Positions 34,915 through 44,789 are shown, counted from the stretch's first letter. The stretch: 64,000 bases of DNA from Planctomicrobium sp051465645 (GCF_051465645.1 NZ_CP195790.1:5428587-5492586), one strand, 5' to 3'. The notes: generated by a model not told the origin, from the letters alone. Translations and numbers: made by a program.

Positions 34915-36372
34915 GTGAGTGTGAGTTCCTTGGTTGAGAGTGGCAGCCAGCAGGTCCAGTTCAAGCCTGTTGTTCCATACCTGCGACAGGCGTTAATTGT
35001 CTTTGTTCTCATCTTTGCCGCCGCAATCTTTGGGATTCTGTCAAGACCGATTGGATTTCTCGCTACGATCTGGCCGGCAAACGCACTGCTGCTCGGAATG
35101 ATGGTACGATTCCCGGCTTTTTCTTCTCCATGGGGATGGGCTGGAGCCACGGTTGGTTATCTTGTCGCTGACCTGATTACTGGCAGCACTCTTGCAGCGA
35201 CGCTTTGGTTAACGACAGCAAATCTGGCAGGCGCCAGTACTGGCGTTTTTCTGTTTAACATGATCTCCGAGGATGACCGCCGCCTGGGACGTCCACTTTC
35301 GGTGCTGTATCTCTTTGTGATCAGTGTTTTGGCTGGATCTGCAGCCGGAGTTGTTGGGGCCGCAGCGAATGTCGTGTTATTCCAAAGTTCCATTCAGCGG
35401 GGATTTGAATTCTGGTTTGCTTCAGAACTGGTGAATGGACTGCTTCTTGTTCCCGTTATTTTAACCCTTCCGAAAAGATCACATTACGGTGTTGAAGTCG
35501 GGCTGACACGGCAGCGAATTATCAGCAATCCGTTTGTGCTGCTTCCTTTTCTGTCGTTGATCTTCGCGATTGTGATTACGTTCTATGTCGGAGGACCAGG
35601 GGCGATTGCATTCACCGCGCCGGCGTTATTGTGGTGTGCGCTGACATATGATCTGTTTCGTACAGCATTGCTGTGTCTGTTGACTTGCGGGGGCCTTCTG
35701 GTTGCGGCTACCTCCGGAGTTCTGATGCTTTATCCAGTCTCAACGGACTTAGTTCAGGAAACCATCTCGCTTCGACTCGGGATTACGTTCCTTATCTTGG
35801 GACCGTTAACGGCAGCAAGCGTGAATTCCGCTCGCAATGAATTGTTGAAGAATCTGAATCACGCGGCGAGCCATGATTTCCTGACAGACTCACTTGCCCG
35901 ACGTGCTTTTATGAATCAGGGAGCAATACTGGTTCAGCAAGCTGCTCAATATCAGCTTGTGCCAGCAGTGATGATGATAGACATTGATCATTTCAAACGT
36001 GTGAATGATCAGTATGGACATCCTGCCGGCGATGAAGTTCTTGTCAATTTCTCGCGTATCGTTTTGAGACTGATTCGCAAAGGAGATCTTTTCGGGCGAC
36101 TGGGGGGAGAAGAATTTGCTGTCATCATGCCTCGGACGTCGTACGAGAACGCGAAGCTGGTGGCAGAGCGTTTGAGGTCAGAAGTGGAGACCAGTCCGAT
36201 CGAACTTGAAGATGGGCGCGTCGTGAACCTGACGGTGAGCATTGGACTGGCTTGTTCCGGGGAACAGCTCTCTCCGACTCTTCATTCCCTTTTGGCATCA
36301 GCAGATCGTTCGCTTTACCACGCAAAATCAAACGGCCGGAACCGAGTCTCGAGTATTGGTCTCGAAGATTGA
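34915..36372 (+). CDS. diguanylate cyclase, MASE1 sensor plus GGDEF
   Basis: The 485-residue protein joins an eight-helix MASE1-type membrane sensor (about 25-310) to a GGDEF domain that makes cyclic-di-GMP. The sensor contains the typical IWPANALLLG. The catalytic loop reads GGEEF within GRLGGEEFAV. An RxxD inhibitory site (RKGD) lies five residues before it, so product feedback inhibition is expected. DFLTDSLARRAFMNQ and MIDIDHFKRVNDQYGHPAGD are standard metal and nucleotide-binding segments. GTG 34915 or GTG 34921 is the start. No EAL or PilZ gene is adjacent; the Tad pilus locus 5 kb away is a possible but unproven output. Confidence 0.92.
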   Translation: MSVSSLVESGSQQVQFKPVVPYLRQALIVFVLIFAAAIFGILSRPIGFLATIWPANALLLGMMVRFPAFSSPWGWAGATVGYLVADLITGSTLAATLWLTTANLAGASTGVFLFNMISEDDRRLGRPLSVLYLFVISVLAGSAAGVVGAAANVVLFQSSIQRGFEFWFASELVNGLLLVPVILTLPKRSHYGVEVGLTRQRIISNPFVLLPFLSLIFAIVITFYVGGPGAIAFTAPALLWCALTYDLFRTALLCLLTCGGLLVAATSGVLMLYPVSTDLVQETISLRLGITFLILGPLTAASVNSARNELLKNLNHAASHDFLTDSLARRAFMNQGAILVQQAAQYQLVPAVMMIDIDHFKRVNDQYGHPAGDEVLVNFSRIVLRLIRKGDLFGRLGGEEFAVIMPRTSYENAKLVAERLRSEVETSPIELEDGRVVNLTVSIGLACSGEQLSPTLHSLLASADRSLYHAKSNGRNRVSSIGLED

Positions 36373-36580
36373 ACCGCGCTCGGTTTCATGAAAGATCTGC
36401 CGTCCCAATTACTGGGAGAATCTTCTTTTTCGGCATGTTGACCTGCGTTATGCTGAAGCGGTCAATCGACCAGAAGAGTCGCACTTCTTCGGGATGTGTG
36501 CTCTCTCTTGTGGTCTGCTATGTGCGCATGGCAGATTGAGAGCTGTGGTTGAAGTGGTTTCTTCATGACAGGGCCATTGT

Positions 36581-37219
36581 ATGTCAGATCCCAAGAATCC
36601 ATATTCGTTCCCTGAGTTGATTCCTGTTTCCAGACCTGCTGCAGGTTCTGCTTCTGTTGAATCGCCGCAAGATCGTGTGGCGAGTGTCGACACGCAGCAA
36701 GGGCAGGTCGATGGACTGGGGAGCCTGGCTCAGTCTGCTCGCAAGACACATCTGGCGTCAGCTCGGATGACGATGTTTGTGGTCGGAATTCTGACCATCG
36801 CAGCGAATCTGATGGTTTTGAATTTTTCGAAAGAGGATATTGACGCCGCATTGAATGAGCACATCGTGAGTCTTCAGGAGCAGGGAATCGAGCTGAATGC
36901 TGATGAAATTGCACAGCTGAAAAGAGAAGCGGTTGCGAGTTTCCAGTGGGTCACCTGGGCCTTTGTCGGGACGGGAGTTGTTTTCCTTATTTTAGGGGTC
37001 TTGATTTATCGATTCCCGGTTCCTTGTACCGTGCTGGCCTTGATCCTTTATCTCGGCGGTCAAGCTGTCACCATTGCCGATGACCCGACAATGCTTACGC
37101 GTGGTTTTGTCATGAAGGTGATCATTGTCTTTGCCCTTGTGAAAGCGATTCAAACTGCGATTGCTTATCAGAAGGAGATGAAGGGAAATCGACCATCAGT
37201 GGAACTCCCGGTTGTGTGA
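36581..37219 (+). CDS. membrane protein of unknown function
   Basis: This 212-residue product has a Pro/Ser/Gln-rich cytoplasmic N-terminus (about 1-55) opening SDPKNPYSFPE. Four hydrophobic segments follow (about 62-82, 121-142, 145-163 and 176-192). The soluble loop between the first two contains the acidic DIDAALNEHIVSLQEQGIEL. No characterised family is recognised. The opening resembles many planctomycete hypotheticals that begin NPYxxP. It is about 210 bases downstream of the cyclase and may share its transcript. Confidence 0.75.
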   Translation: MSDPKNPYSFPELIPVSRPAAGSASVESPQDRVASVDTQQGQVDGLGSLAQSARKTHLASARMTMFVVGILTIAANLMVLNFSKEDIDAALNEHIVSLQEQGIELNADEIAQLKREAVASFQWVTWAFVGTGVVFLILGVLIYRFPVPCTVLALILYLGGQAVTIADDPTMLTRGFVMKVIIVFALVKAIQTAIAYQKEMKGNRPSVELPVV

Positions 37220-37708
37220 ATTCAATGAATCCAGACAACACTGAGGTTTGAGCGGCCGATCTTCAGAGGTACTGCGGTGAATCGACCTGTTTATTAATCG
37301 CAACAATGGATGAGCGTGGGGACTGGCCTTGCGACTGGGATCAACCTGATTGGCTGGATTGCTTTCAGGAAACTGTCCAGACGTTTGAGAAATCACGGGC
37401 AGGGATCGGTTTCGTCGGGGATTTCCTCGCGATTTCATCTGGCGAAAGTCTCAGTTTGTGGAATCACCCACCTGAAAAGATCGCAATTCAGCGGTCTGTC
37501 GGTCAGATTTGGCTATGATATCACCGTACAGAAACGTTTTTGTCAAAAATTGGGCATTCCACCGTTCTGGAGGCCCTCTGATTGAAGAAACGTCTTCGGG
37601 CGACTTTTCAGAGTTTGCATGATCCGGAGGGCGAATCCTTTCGCCTGATCGCAGAGTCTGATAAAAATGTCCGAACAAATTTTTCTGAAAAAAGGCGCAA
37701 CGTCTGGC
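37220..37708. other. intergenic region upstream of carA
   Basis: No gene is recognised. Short overlapping frames on both strands have no RBS or domain. The carA promoter is expected here. Confidence 0.35.
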
Positions 37709-38869
37709 ATGTCCGAACCCGCAAAGCTTGCACTGGCCGATGGTACCGTCTTCACAGGCACCCGTTTCGGGGCGTCTGGAGAGGTCTACGGAGAAGTCGT
37801 TTTTAATACGAGTCTCACCGGATATCAGGAAATTCTGACAGATCCATCGTATAACGGTCAGATCGTCACCATGACGTATCCGTTGATCGGGAATTACGGG
37901 ATCAATCCAGAAGACATCGAAAGCGACAAGCTGTCGCTTCGAGGATTCGTGGTTCGCGAAGTTTGCCATGAGCCAAGCAACTTCCGTTCTTCACAATCGC
38001 TGGGCCAATTCCTGAGCGATCACGGAATTGTCGGGATCGAAGGAATTGATACTCGGGCTCTGGTGCGTCACATCCGCACACAAGGAGCAATGACGGGTGT
38101 TCTTTCCACCGTCGATCTCGATGACGCTTCGCTGGTGCGTAAGGCACAAAGCAGTCCAACTCTGGTCGGTCAAGATTTGGTGCGACAGGTGATGTCGACC
38201 TCAAACCGCGATTGGAAAGAGGGACTGCATGAGATGGTTCTGGACCCGATTACCCCAGGCGTGACTCGACGTTCCGCTGAAGGGGAAAACGGTCTGCACA
38301 TCGTCGCGATCGACTACGGGATGAAGTGGAATATTCCACGCCATCTGGCTGAGTTGGGTTGCAAAGTGACTATTGTGCCGGGTTCCGCAACCGCTGAAGA
38401 AATTCTCGCTTTGCAGCCGGATGGTGTGTTCCTTTCGAATGGTCCTGGTGATCCGGAACCACTCGACTACGCAATTGAAACCATTCGCGGTGTGCTCGGA
38501 AAGAAACCGATCTTCGGGATCTGTCTGGGGCACCAGTTGCTGGGGCTCGCGCTCGGGGCAAAGACCTTCAAGTTGAAGTTCGGCCATCGCGGTGCAAACC
38601 AGCCTGTGCTGAATGTGAAGAGTGGTCAGGTTGAAATTACGTCACAGAACCACGGCTTCGCGGTTGATGCATCGACCTTGCCAGCCGGAACAACGGTGAC
38701 TCACATCAATCTGAACGATCAGACTGTTGAAGGGATTGAGAATGCCGAACTCGGGGCATTCAGTGTGCAATACCATCCTGAAGCGAGTGCAGGACCGCAT
38801 GACAGCCATTATCTGTTCCAGCGGTTCCTGAAAGAGATGCAGGCAGTCGGAACAACCGCAAGCGAGTAG
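37667..38869 (+). CDS. carA: carbamoyl-phosphate synthase small subunit (glutamine amidotransferase)
   Basis: CarA hydrolyses glutamine and channels ammonia to CarB to make carbamoyl phosphate for pyrimidines and arginine. The N-terminal CPSase_sm_chain domain begins AKLALADGTVFTGTRFG and includes NTSLTGYQEILTDPSY. The C-terminal class I GATase has the nucleophile elbow GICLGHQLLG and catalytic His and Glu in QYHPEASAGPHD; SNGPGDPEP is also intact. The product is 400 residues from ATG 37667 or 386 from ATG 37709; the second removes a poorly conserved leader and is also plausible. carB is not in the window. Confidence 0.96.
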   Translation: MSEQIFLKKGATSGMSEPAKLALADGTVFTGTRFGASGEVYGEVVFNTSLTGYQEILTDPSYNGQIVTMTYPLIGNYGINPEDIESDKLSLRGFVVREVCHEPSNFRSSQSLGQFLSDHGIVGIEGIDTRALVRHIRTQGAMTGVLSTVDLDDASLVRKAQSSPTLVGQDLVRQVMSTSNRDWKEGLHEMVLDPITPGVTRRSAEGENGLHIVAIDYGMKWNIPRHLAELGCKVTIVPGSATAEEILALQPDGVFLSNGPGDPEPLDYAIETIRGVLGKKPIFGICLGHQLLGLALGAKTFKLKFGHRGANQPVLNVKSGQVEITSQNHGFAVDASTLPAGTTVTHINLNDQTVEGIENAELGAFSVQYHPEASAGPHDSHYLFQRFLKEMQAVGTTASE

Positions 38870-39047
38870 AGTGCTTGCTTGCGATCGGGCAGCTGGCTTT
38901 TGCCGCATCATTCACTGATCGTTGCATCTCAGAGTCGCGGCGATCAAGTTTTCGTTCTCTGAAATTTTATGGGCTTCGTTTCGTTTGGAAATACAACGGA
39001 CGAAATCGTGTTTTCAATCATTAGTCGATAGTGACGCCAGGTTTTTC

Positions 39048-39515
39048 ATGTCTTTGCAACAAACACTGATTCTCTTTAAGCCAGATGCTGTTCAACGTCG
39101 CTTGTGCGGACGTATTTTGACCCGGCTTGAAGACCGTGGCTTGAAGATTGTGGCCATGAAGTTGTTGAAGGTCACTCCAGAACTGTCAAAGCAGCACTAC
39201 GCTGAGCACGTTTCAAAGCCATTCTACCCACAGCTGGAAGGGTTCATTACTTCCGGTCCAGTTCTCGCGTTGATCGCTGAAGGCCCAGGTGCCGTTCAGG
39301 TGGTTCGCGACATGATGGGGAAAACCAACTCACGCGAATCTGCTCCAGGCACGATCCGTGGGGATTTCGGTCTGTCACGTCAGGTGAACCTGATTCACGG
39401 CAGCGACAGCCCAGAATCAGCAACACGGGAAATTGCGATTTACTTCCGTCCAGAAGAGATCGTTTCCTATGAGTCCACCCTCGTTGAGTGGACCTATGCT
39501 GACGACGAGAAGTAA
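39048..39515 (+). CDS. ndk: nucleoside diphosphate kinase
   Basis: Ndk balances nucleoside triphosphate pools by phosphotransfer through a phosphohistidine. The 155-residue protein begins MSLQQTLILFKPDAVQRRL. Its catalytic His is His117 in NLIHGSDSPESA, followed by the family C-terminus. The residues around the nucleotide site (KPFYPQLEGFITSGP, MMGKTNSRESAPGTIRGDFG) are complete. ATG 39048 is chosen on family length; the frame is open 42 codons further upstream without similarity. It lies about 180 bases after carA and ends at a strong terminator, so both nucleotide genes may share a transcript. Confidence 0.97.
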   Translation: MSLQQTLILFKPDAVQRRLCGRILTRLEDRGLKIVAMKLLKVTPELSKQHYAEHVSKPFYPQLEGFITSGPVLALIAEGPGAVQVVRDMMGKTNSRESAPGTIRGDFGLSRQVNLIHGSDSPESATREIAIYFRPEEIVSYESTLVEWTYADDEK

Positions 39516-39550
39516 GACGATTTGCTTGTCAGCAAATTGAATTCGATCCA

Positions 39551-39587
39551 AACAACGCCGGAAGTCATTTCGGCGTTGTTTTCTTTT
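39551..39587 (+). terminator. rho-independent terminator after ndk
   Basis: AACAACGCCG (39551-39560) pairs perfectly with CGGCGTTGTT (39571-39580), followed by TTCTTTT. It may also stop the convergent minus-strand transcript. Confidence 0.9.
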
Positions 39588-39704
39588 ATTGCTTTGCTGT
39601 TGGCCTGAAACTGGCCGAAAGTCGAATCGCTGTTATTGGGGCAGGGAAGGGCGGTCACGTTCTGTGGCGGCTTCCTCACGACCATCTCGGAGGCGAGCGG
39701 AGAC

Positions 39705-40004
39705 TTACCCTGCAACTTGCGTCTCGATCTTTAATCGCTGAGCGAGTTTGACCTTCAACGCACGTTCACCGCGTGCATTATAGAAGTAGATCACATTCTG
39801 GTCAGCCGCCCAGATTGCTCCGAGGCGAACGCTTCGCAGACCTTGCAACGAGAACTCGATGCCGCAGAGTTCGCCTTTGGTGAACAGTGCCCGTCGGCTC
39901 GTGTGGAATTGCTCAGCCAACAAGTTCTCAGACTCGCACAGTACCTGATGTACATATGCGTGGAGATGGTCGAAGTTCTCGATCTTGGCGTCTCGTTCCT
40001 GCAT
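39705..40004 (-). CDS. small conserved-looking protein of unknown function
   Basis: This 99-residue soluble protein has a predicted helical N-terminus (NFDHLHAYVHQVLCESENLL) and a beta-rich second half (GIEFSLQGLRSVRLGAIWAADQNVIYFYNARG). No family is recognised. Even codon use and its position after the 40.6-kb secreted protein gene on the same strand favour a real gene. The two genes are 82 bases apart and may be cotranscribed. Confidence 0.65.
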   Translation of the reverse strand: MQERDAKIENFDHLHAYVHQVLCESENLLAEQFHTSRRALFTKGELCGIEFSLQGLRSVRLGAIWAADQNVIYFYNARGERALKVKLAQRLKIETQVAG

Positions 40005-40086
40005 GTCGTTCGGCGTCGCTGTGGCTGTCGATTGGAAGGAATTGATCTGTTGGGACTGGTCCCGGCACGTCTGATATTCGGTCGAA

Positions 40087-40608
40087 TCACCGATCAGGGG
40101 TGAGTCGAATTTCGCAGTTGCGACATGTCCGAATTGCGTCTTCCGATTTCAGAACAAATGGAGCAGGACTGCCACCCGGACTCATGAGGGCGAGTGCAGC
40201 ATAAGGCCCACTGGCACCAATGGGACGACTGTCCTGAGTCAATGTTAAAGGGCTTCTGGCAACAGCTGGCGCTGATTCATCAGTCCAGATACGAACGAAT
40301 TCAGAGCGATTCCCCACGGTGATTTCATAGATCCCACTGGTCAGCCCAGAAAACGTGGCAACTCCGTACTCATCTGTTGCAACGATCGAGAGGATGCGCC
40401 CTTGCTGTCGAAGCAGTGCAGTGGCATTCATGATCGCATCGCCGCGAACTGAAACATACCGGACCGAGATGACTCCGGAGTTCAAAACAAGATCGCACGC
40501 GTGTCTTCGAAGCGGCCGATCACGCGGGGACTCTGACCAGCAATTGCTGCAATGGGAGAAGAGTGAGAGGCAACAGACTACAAGCAGATTCAAACGTCGA
40601 AATAACAT
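40087..40608 (-). CDS. exported protein with carboxypeptidase-regulatory-like fold
   Basis: The 173-residue product has an N-terminal signal-like helix (LNLLVVCCLSLFSHC), possibly a lipoprotein signal. The region about 60-110 resembles the carboxypeptidase regulatory/Cna-B beta-sandwich: GRILSIVATDEYGVATFSGL, then GIYEITVGN. In planctomycetes such modules occur in many exported proteins. The C-terminus carries a Cys pair (CRNC). Function is unknown. The next gene downstream on the same strand is the 99-residue protein. Confidence 0.65.
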   Translation of the reverse strand: MLFRRLNLLVVCCLSLFSHCSNCWSESPRDRPLRRHACDLVLNSGVISVRYVSVRGDAIMNATALLRQQGRILSIVATDEYGVATFSGLTSGIYEITVGNRSEFVRIWTDESAPAVARSPLTLTQDSRPIGASGPYAALALMSPGGSPAPFVLKSEDAIRTCRNCEIRLTPDR

Positions 40609-41374
40609 GGATGAATCACACCACGAGGCTTTCGACCAACTTGGTCAATCATGTTTTCGCACCACGATGTTCCGAGATGCTTCCGATCGACAAAATGTCG
40701 ATCGACGAAACAGGGACAATCAGTGCGACAACAAGGGGGAAGTCGATGCTGGAATCGCTCTTGGAGGAGGATTTCGAGTGTTGTTATCGGCACTTTTTCT
40801 CCCCATGACGGCGTCGTCTCTCTGGCAGCTCACTGAGGAACAGTGAATGGCGCTGGTGGCCGTGATTTGTCGCAAATTTCTGCATAACCGCTTCAACTGT
40901 CGTGACCGGCGCGCCTGACACCGGATTGCCCCGGTTCTTCTGAATCTAGGTGACATTTAGAAGAGTTTGACCTCTACCGGCGGGAATTGCCGAAGATGAT
41001 TCAGTGCCTGTTGGTGCAGACAAGTCCAGATATTCCGGTTTGTCCAAAATGAGTGGATCGGGAAATCGAGGAAATGCAGGGTGACTTTCCGTTGTCGTCA
41101 GGAAACATGTCGTAAAGTTGCAATGTCAAGTGTTGTGATCCTGTGGTTGGATTGCACCGGAGGGCTCTCGTTTTGAAGTGCGTTTGCAGGGATTCATCTG
41201 CAACGTCCTTTCGAACGGTGTCTGTCTGGTTGGTTTGAATCACTGCGAAATCTGTTGGTTTCCTGACTTTCCGATGCGGCATCAGCTTTGGGCTGTTGAA
41301 GTAAAGGAAGGGCAGCTCGATCAGCGCCGACCTTGTTCGACCGCCTCATCACGTTGCAGGAAAGATCGCACGTC
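40609..41374. other. long divergent region upstream of the Tad locus
   Basis: These 766 bases separate the exported protein (-) from the prepilin peptidase gene (+). I searched for a small Flp pilin (50-70 residues with a Glu-Tyr after a basic-Gly leader) on the plus strand and found none. Short open frames look accidental. The Tad operon promoter should lie here. Confidence 0.4.
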
Positions 41375-42013
41375 ATGTTGACTTTGAATGCCAGCACTTT
41401 GGTACTGGTCATTGCAGTAACGCTTTTTACAGCGGCCTGTGCATTTACCGATTTGACGCAGAAGCGCATCCCTAACAAGTTGACGCTTCCAATGTTTTTT
41501 GCTGGCTGGGTTTATCAGTTGTACATGTCCATCACCGATGGATGGCATCACCTGGGATCTGCTGTCCTGGGGTTTGCGATTGGGTTTGGACTGCTGTTCG
41601 TTTTGTGGATGGTCGGTGGTGGGGGCGGTGGCGACGTCAAGCTGATGGGGGCACTGAGCGTGTGGCTCGGGTTCACGTTGACATTGCAACTGCTTATCGT
41701 CAGCACAATTGTCGTTCTGATCGGAACAACCGGGATTGTGTTCTGGAATGTCTGGAAGAGCGGAGCCAGAAGAACTCGCGAGAAGTATGTCGCTAAAGGG
41801 AATCCCCTTGGGCGAGATATGAACAAAATGGAAACCATCGAAGATGTCAAAGCGAAACAGAGGCGTCGTGTGATGACATACGCCGGCCCAGTCGCTTTGG
41901 CCACCTGGTTGGTTCTGGGATGGAATATTGCCAGGCCGACTCCGGTCACTCACGAAGCGGCTCCGGCTGCGACACCAGTTCACGAAGAACCTGCTGGGGG
42001 AGTGATTCCATGA
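41375..42013 (+). CDS. type IV (A24) prepilin peptidase, TadV/CpaA-like
   Basis: This 212-residue membrane aspartyl protease removes leader peptides from Flp-type prepilins and pseudopilins. The first catalytic Asp is in CAFTDLTQKRIPNKLT, and the second in GGGGGGDVKLMGAL (GxGD-type). Four to six hydrophobic segments are visible. A C-terminal extension of about 80 residues after the core ends in another helix and an Ala/Pro tail. ATG 41375 is preferred over a TTG at 41333, supported by an AGGAAAG site. It overlaps the next gene (ATGA), so the two are translationally coupled. Confidence 0.9.
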   Translation: MLTLNASTLVLVIAVTLFTAACAFTDLTQKRIPNKLTLPMFFAGWVYQLYMSITDGWHHLGSAVLGFAIGFGLLFVLWMVGGGGGGDVKLMGALSVWLGFTLTLQLLIVSTIVVLIGTTGIVFWNVWKSGARRTREKYVAKGNPLGRDMNKMETIEDVKAKQRRRVMTYAGPVALATWLVLGWNIARPTPVTHEAAPAATPVHEEPAGGVIP

Positions 42014-42426
42014 TCCGACTTGTTCGGACAAGCAAAGTGGCGACGCAACGAAGGCGTGGGATGATCAGCATGGAACTCGTGCTGACACTCCCGATTCTGA
42101 TGTTGTTGCTGCTGGGAATCTTTGAGTTTTCGTTTTTGATGTCCGCACGAAGTCACGTCGTTGAGGCCTCAAGGGCAGGGGCTCGTCTGGCAACGTTGAA
42201 TGGAGTGTGGCCTGAGGATGTTGAGCAGGAAGTTCAACGTTCACTGGGAACACTCTGGGGGCCATCGGCAGTTGTGGAATCACAGCTTGCAGAGAACTCA
42301 GGTGAAGAAGTCATTGTGACCGTAAGCGTCCCGATGACGGCCGTTGCCCCGAATCTGCTATGGCCGGTTGGATACAACATTCAGGGACAGAGTCTGGTGT
42401 CACAGACACGAATGCTGAAGGAATAG
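42010..42426 (+). CDS. TadE-family minor pseudopilin
   Basis: The 138-residue protein begins with a basic leader (RTSKVATQRRRGMISMELVLTLPILM) typical of TadE. The RRG-MISMELVL junction is the likely prepilin-peptidase site, followed by one membrane helix and an extracytoplasmic domain (SHVVEASRAGARLAT is conserved). The ATG at 42010 overlaps the peptidase stop codon by four bases, so coupling is expected. TadE-type proteins are needed for Flp pilus assembly or tip structure. Confidence 0.9.
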   Translation: MIRLVRTSKVATQRRRGMISMELVLTLPILMLLLLGIFEFSFLMSARSHVVEASRAGARLATLNGVWPEDVEQEVQRSLGTLWGPSAVVESQLAENSGEEVIVTVSVPMTAVAPNLLWPVGYNIQGQSLVSQTRMLKE

Positions 42427-42559
42427 TGCCTGCGGCATTCCACTGTTGTTTTCGAATGATTCGTTCGGTTGATGTGTTTGAAAGTTTAGTGAAATCGCTG
42501 CGAGTGAACTCCGTCAGGTGGTCACCCGTTTTTGCAATACGCTCCAGGGGAGTCATGCT

Positions 42560-43495
42560 GTGCGTCGAATGTCACCTGCCTTTTTGACTGTGGCAATGCT
42601 GGGGGTCGTTGGCCTCCTCGTTGTCATGTACATTGGTAAGAAACTTCTGGCACGCGAAGCTCCTGCGCCTGCTGATACACGCTTGACGGTTCCAATGGCT
42701 CTTAGTGAACTGGAGCCGGGAACACGCGTGACCGAAGCTCATCTGGCCATGGGCCCGATTGATCGTTCAAAGGTCACTCGCGATACCGTTCTGACCAGCC
42801 GCGTGCTTGTAGGACGCGTCGTTAAGAACAAGATCAATGCCGCTGAACCGATCAAGTCACTCGATCTCTACCCGCCCGGCAAGAATGCTCCGCTGGAAAT
42901 TTCTGCTGACATGGTTGCGGTTTCCGTCTCCGCACCGGCCCCGTTTGTCGCGGAGAAGGGGCAGTACGTGAACGTCCACTTCATCCCGAGTTCTGCTCCC
43001 GATGATGAAAAGACCGGGGGACGGATTTTGACCCTGTTTCAAGGGGTCAAGGTTCTCGAACTGGGGGTCGCTGGTGGAGGTCGCACCGAATTGAATGTGA
43101 CACTCGAACTCACTCGCGAGCAGGCCAACATTATTCTGCTGGCACGTGACAAGGGCTCACTTGATTTCACCTTTGCTCCCGGTGGAAAAGGAACTGGCGT
43201 CGTTGCCGTCAACGATCAGGACCGAGCCACGCTCTATGAAATTCTTGGTTATACACCAACTCCTCCTGAGGAACCGACTCCTCCATTTACGACCGAGATC
43301 TACTCAGGGCCAGGCCGTGGAGTGAACACCTTCCGCAATGGTCGTCTTGACGAGACCGATGGTCGCAGGAACGGAAGCCAGGGAGATGGCGGCGGAATCG
43401 GACGTCCAGCTCCGAATCTGCGAGGAGCTCAGCGGAATCAGCAGGAAGCTCCTGCTGCGAATTCAGCACTGCTGACAGCACCGGAGCGTAGGTAA
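42560..43495 (+). CDS. Flp pilus assembly protein CpaB/RcpC
   Basis: This 311-residue periplasmic protein is anchored by an N-terminal helix (FLTVAMLGVVGLLVVMYIG). It carries a SAF-like domain (DTRLTVPMALSELEPGTRVT...) and the RcpC/CpaB core. In Tad systems it associates with the secretin RcpA/CpaC. GTG 42560 is preferred because AGGGGAG lies seven bases upstream. The C-terminal 70 residues are low-complexity, rich in Pro, Gly, Asn and Arg. It follows TadE by 130 bases. Confidence 0.85.
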   Translation: MRRMSPAFLTVAMLGVVGLLVVMYIGKKLLAREAPAPADTRLTVPMALSELEPGTRVTEAHLAMGPIDRSKVTRDTVLTSRVLVGRVVKNKINAAEPIKSLDLYPPGKNAPLEISADMVAVSVSAPAPFVAEKGQYVNVHFIPSSAPDDEKTGGRILTLFQGVKVLELGVAGGGRTELNVTLELTREQANIILLARDKGSLDFTFAPGGKGTGVVAVNDQDRATLYEILGYTPTPPEEPTPPFTTEIYSGPGRGVNTFRNGRLDETDGRRNGSQGDGGGIGRPAPNLRGAQRNQQEAPAANSALLTAPERR

Positions 43496-43598
43496 CCGGA
43501 TTTCGTATTTCGACTCAGTCATGCCCGACTTAAATGTGCGGCGTCAGTGTCAGGAGAGTTGAGAAGACTCAATTGAAATTCATCCAAGAATCGATGGT

Positions 43599-44789
43599 AT
43601 GAAAGCTCGCTTGCGAGAACCTGTTCAAATGGCGTCACGGCGAGGCGGTATTATGCCGGCAATCGCAGTGGCGTTGTTTGTTTGCGGCGCATGCATGGCT
43701 CTCGTTCTGAATGAATACTGGCTCTCGAATGCACTTGAAGAGACTCGATCTGCTGCTGAAGCGGCTGCGCTTGCCGGGGCACAACAGCTAGTGACAGATA
43801 ACAATCTGAAGCCGGACTTTGAACCAGTACAGAATGCTGATCACGTTCGCTTCGTGATTGAAACGCTGATTCGTGAGACACCGGTCTTCGGCCCGCATGC
43901 TGCTAAAGTTGATATTCGATTAGGGAAGACTGAATACGATCCAGCGACTGGTCACACAGAGTCGATCGAGTCAGATGAAGATCCGACTTCAGTGTTGGTC
44001 ACTGTTCACCGGGATAATCGCAGTGGAAACCCTGTCGGCATGATTGCCCCGGCATTTACCGGACAGCCAGGGGCGGATGTCGCAGTGACGGCTAATGCTT
44101 CTGTCTGCAATGTCATTAACGGCTTACAACCAGTCAGCGTCGGCACGATTCCGGCTTGGCCCATCGCGATTCTGGAGAAGAGTCCCGACGATTCTGTCCC
44201 TTCCTGGGCGCTCATGATTGAAGGCAGAGAAGGAGCGGATCGATACAGCTGGGATGCTGCAAATAATCAGATTCTTGAAGCTCCAGATGGCTTGCCTGAG
44301 TTAACGCTCTCTTTGCCCGGCAAAGATGGAGTCGGCAACATGGTACTGGTTGATATCGGGGCCGGTCTTGGTGACGACGTGTTGCTTCGTCAGTTTCAAC
44401 AGGGATGGTCTCGCGACGATCTGGCGGACCGCGACGGACAGTTCTCGATGGTGGATGCTCCATTCCCGATGAGTGCAGCGGTGGCGTCCAACAACGAGAT
44501 TGAAAGCGAACTGGAAAAGCAGATTGGCAAGCCCCGAATTGCTTTGCTGTATTCAATGGCTGTTCCTCCCGGCAAAGGGAAAAGTCAAAGTAGTGCGCTG
44601 AATGTTGAAGTGACTCGAATGGTGGGATTGCGGCTGATGTCTGTCGATCACACTCCCGGTGGAACCAAGTTGGTGGTGCAGCCAGCAGTCATTTCAACGC
44701 GAACGGCAATCGTCGATGAAGACGCATTGTATCGCGGAGAAACACAGGGAAATCGTTACATCTACAAACTCGGACTGACCAATCGATAA
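43599..44789 (+). CDS. TadG-like pilus assembly protein
   Basis: This 396-residue protein has a basic leader ending RRGGIMPAIAVALF, a single N-terminal helix, and the typical post-helix sequence SAAEAAALAGAQQLV of Tad minor pseudopilins (TadG-like). The remainder is a large extracytoplasmic domain without a visible VWA metal site. It lies in the position where cpaC (secretin) and cpaE are found in many Tad operons. Cleavage by the encoded peptidase is plausible at the RGG-I junction. Confidence 0.8.
   Translation: MKARLREPVQMASRRGGIMPAIAVALFVCGACMALVLNEYWLSNALEETRSAAEAAALAGAQQLVTDNNLKPDFEPVQNADHVRFVIETLIRETPVFGPHAAKVDIRLGKTEYDPATGHTESIESDEDPTSVLVTVHRDNRSGNPVGMIAPAFTGQPGADVAVTANASVCNVINGLQPVSVGTIPAWPIAILEKSPDDSVPSWALMIEGREGADRYSWDAANNQILEAPDGLPELTLSLPGKDGVGNMVLVDIGAGLGDDVLLRQFQQGWSRDDLADRDGQFSMVDAPFPMSAAVASNNEIESELEKQIGKPRIALLYSMAVPPGKGKSQSSALNVEVTRMVGLRLMSVDHTPGGTKLVVQPAVISTRTAIVDEDALYRGETQGNRYIYKLGLTNR

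Noticed and set aside
40609..41374. Flp pilin gene upstream of the prepilin peptidase
   Set aside because: I looked for a 50-70 residue frame with a Gly/Glu-Tyr processing site and one helix and saw none.
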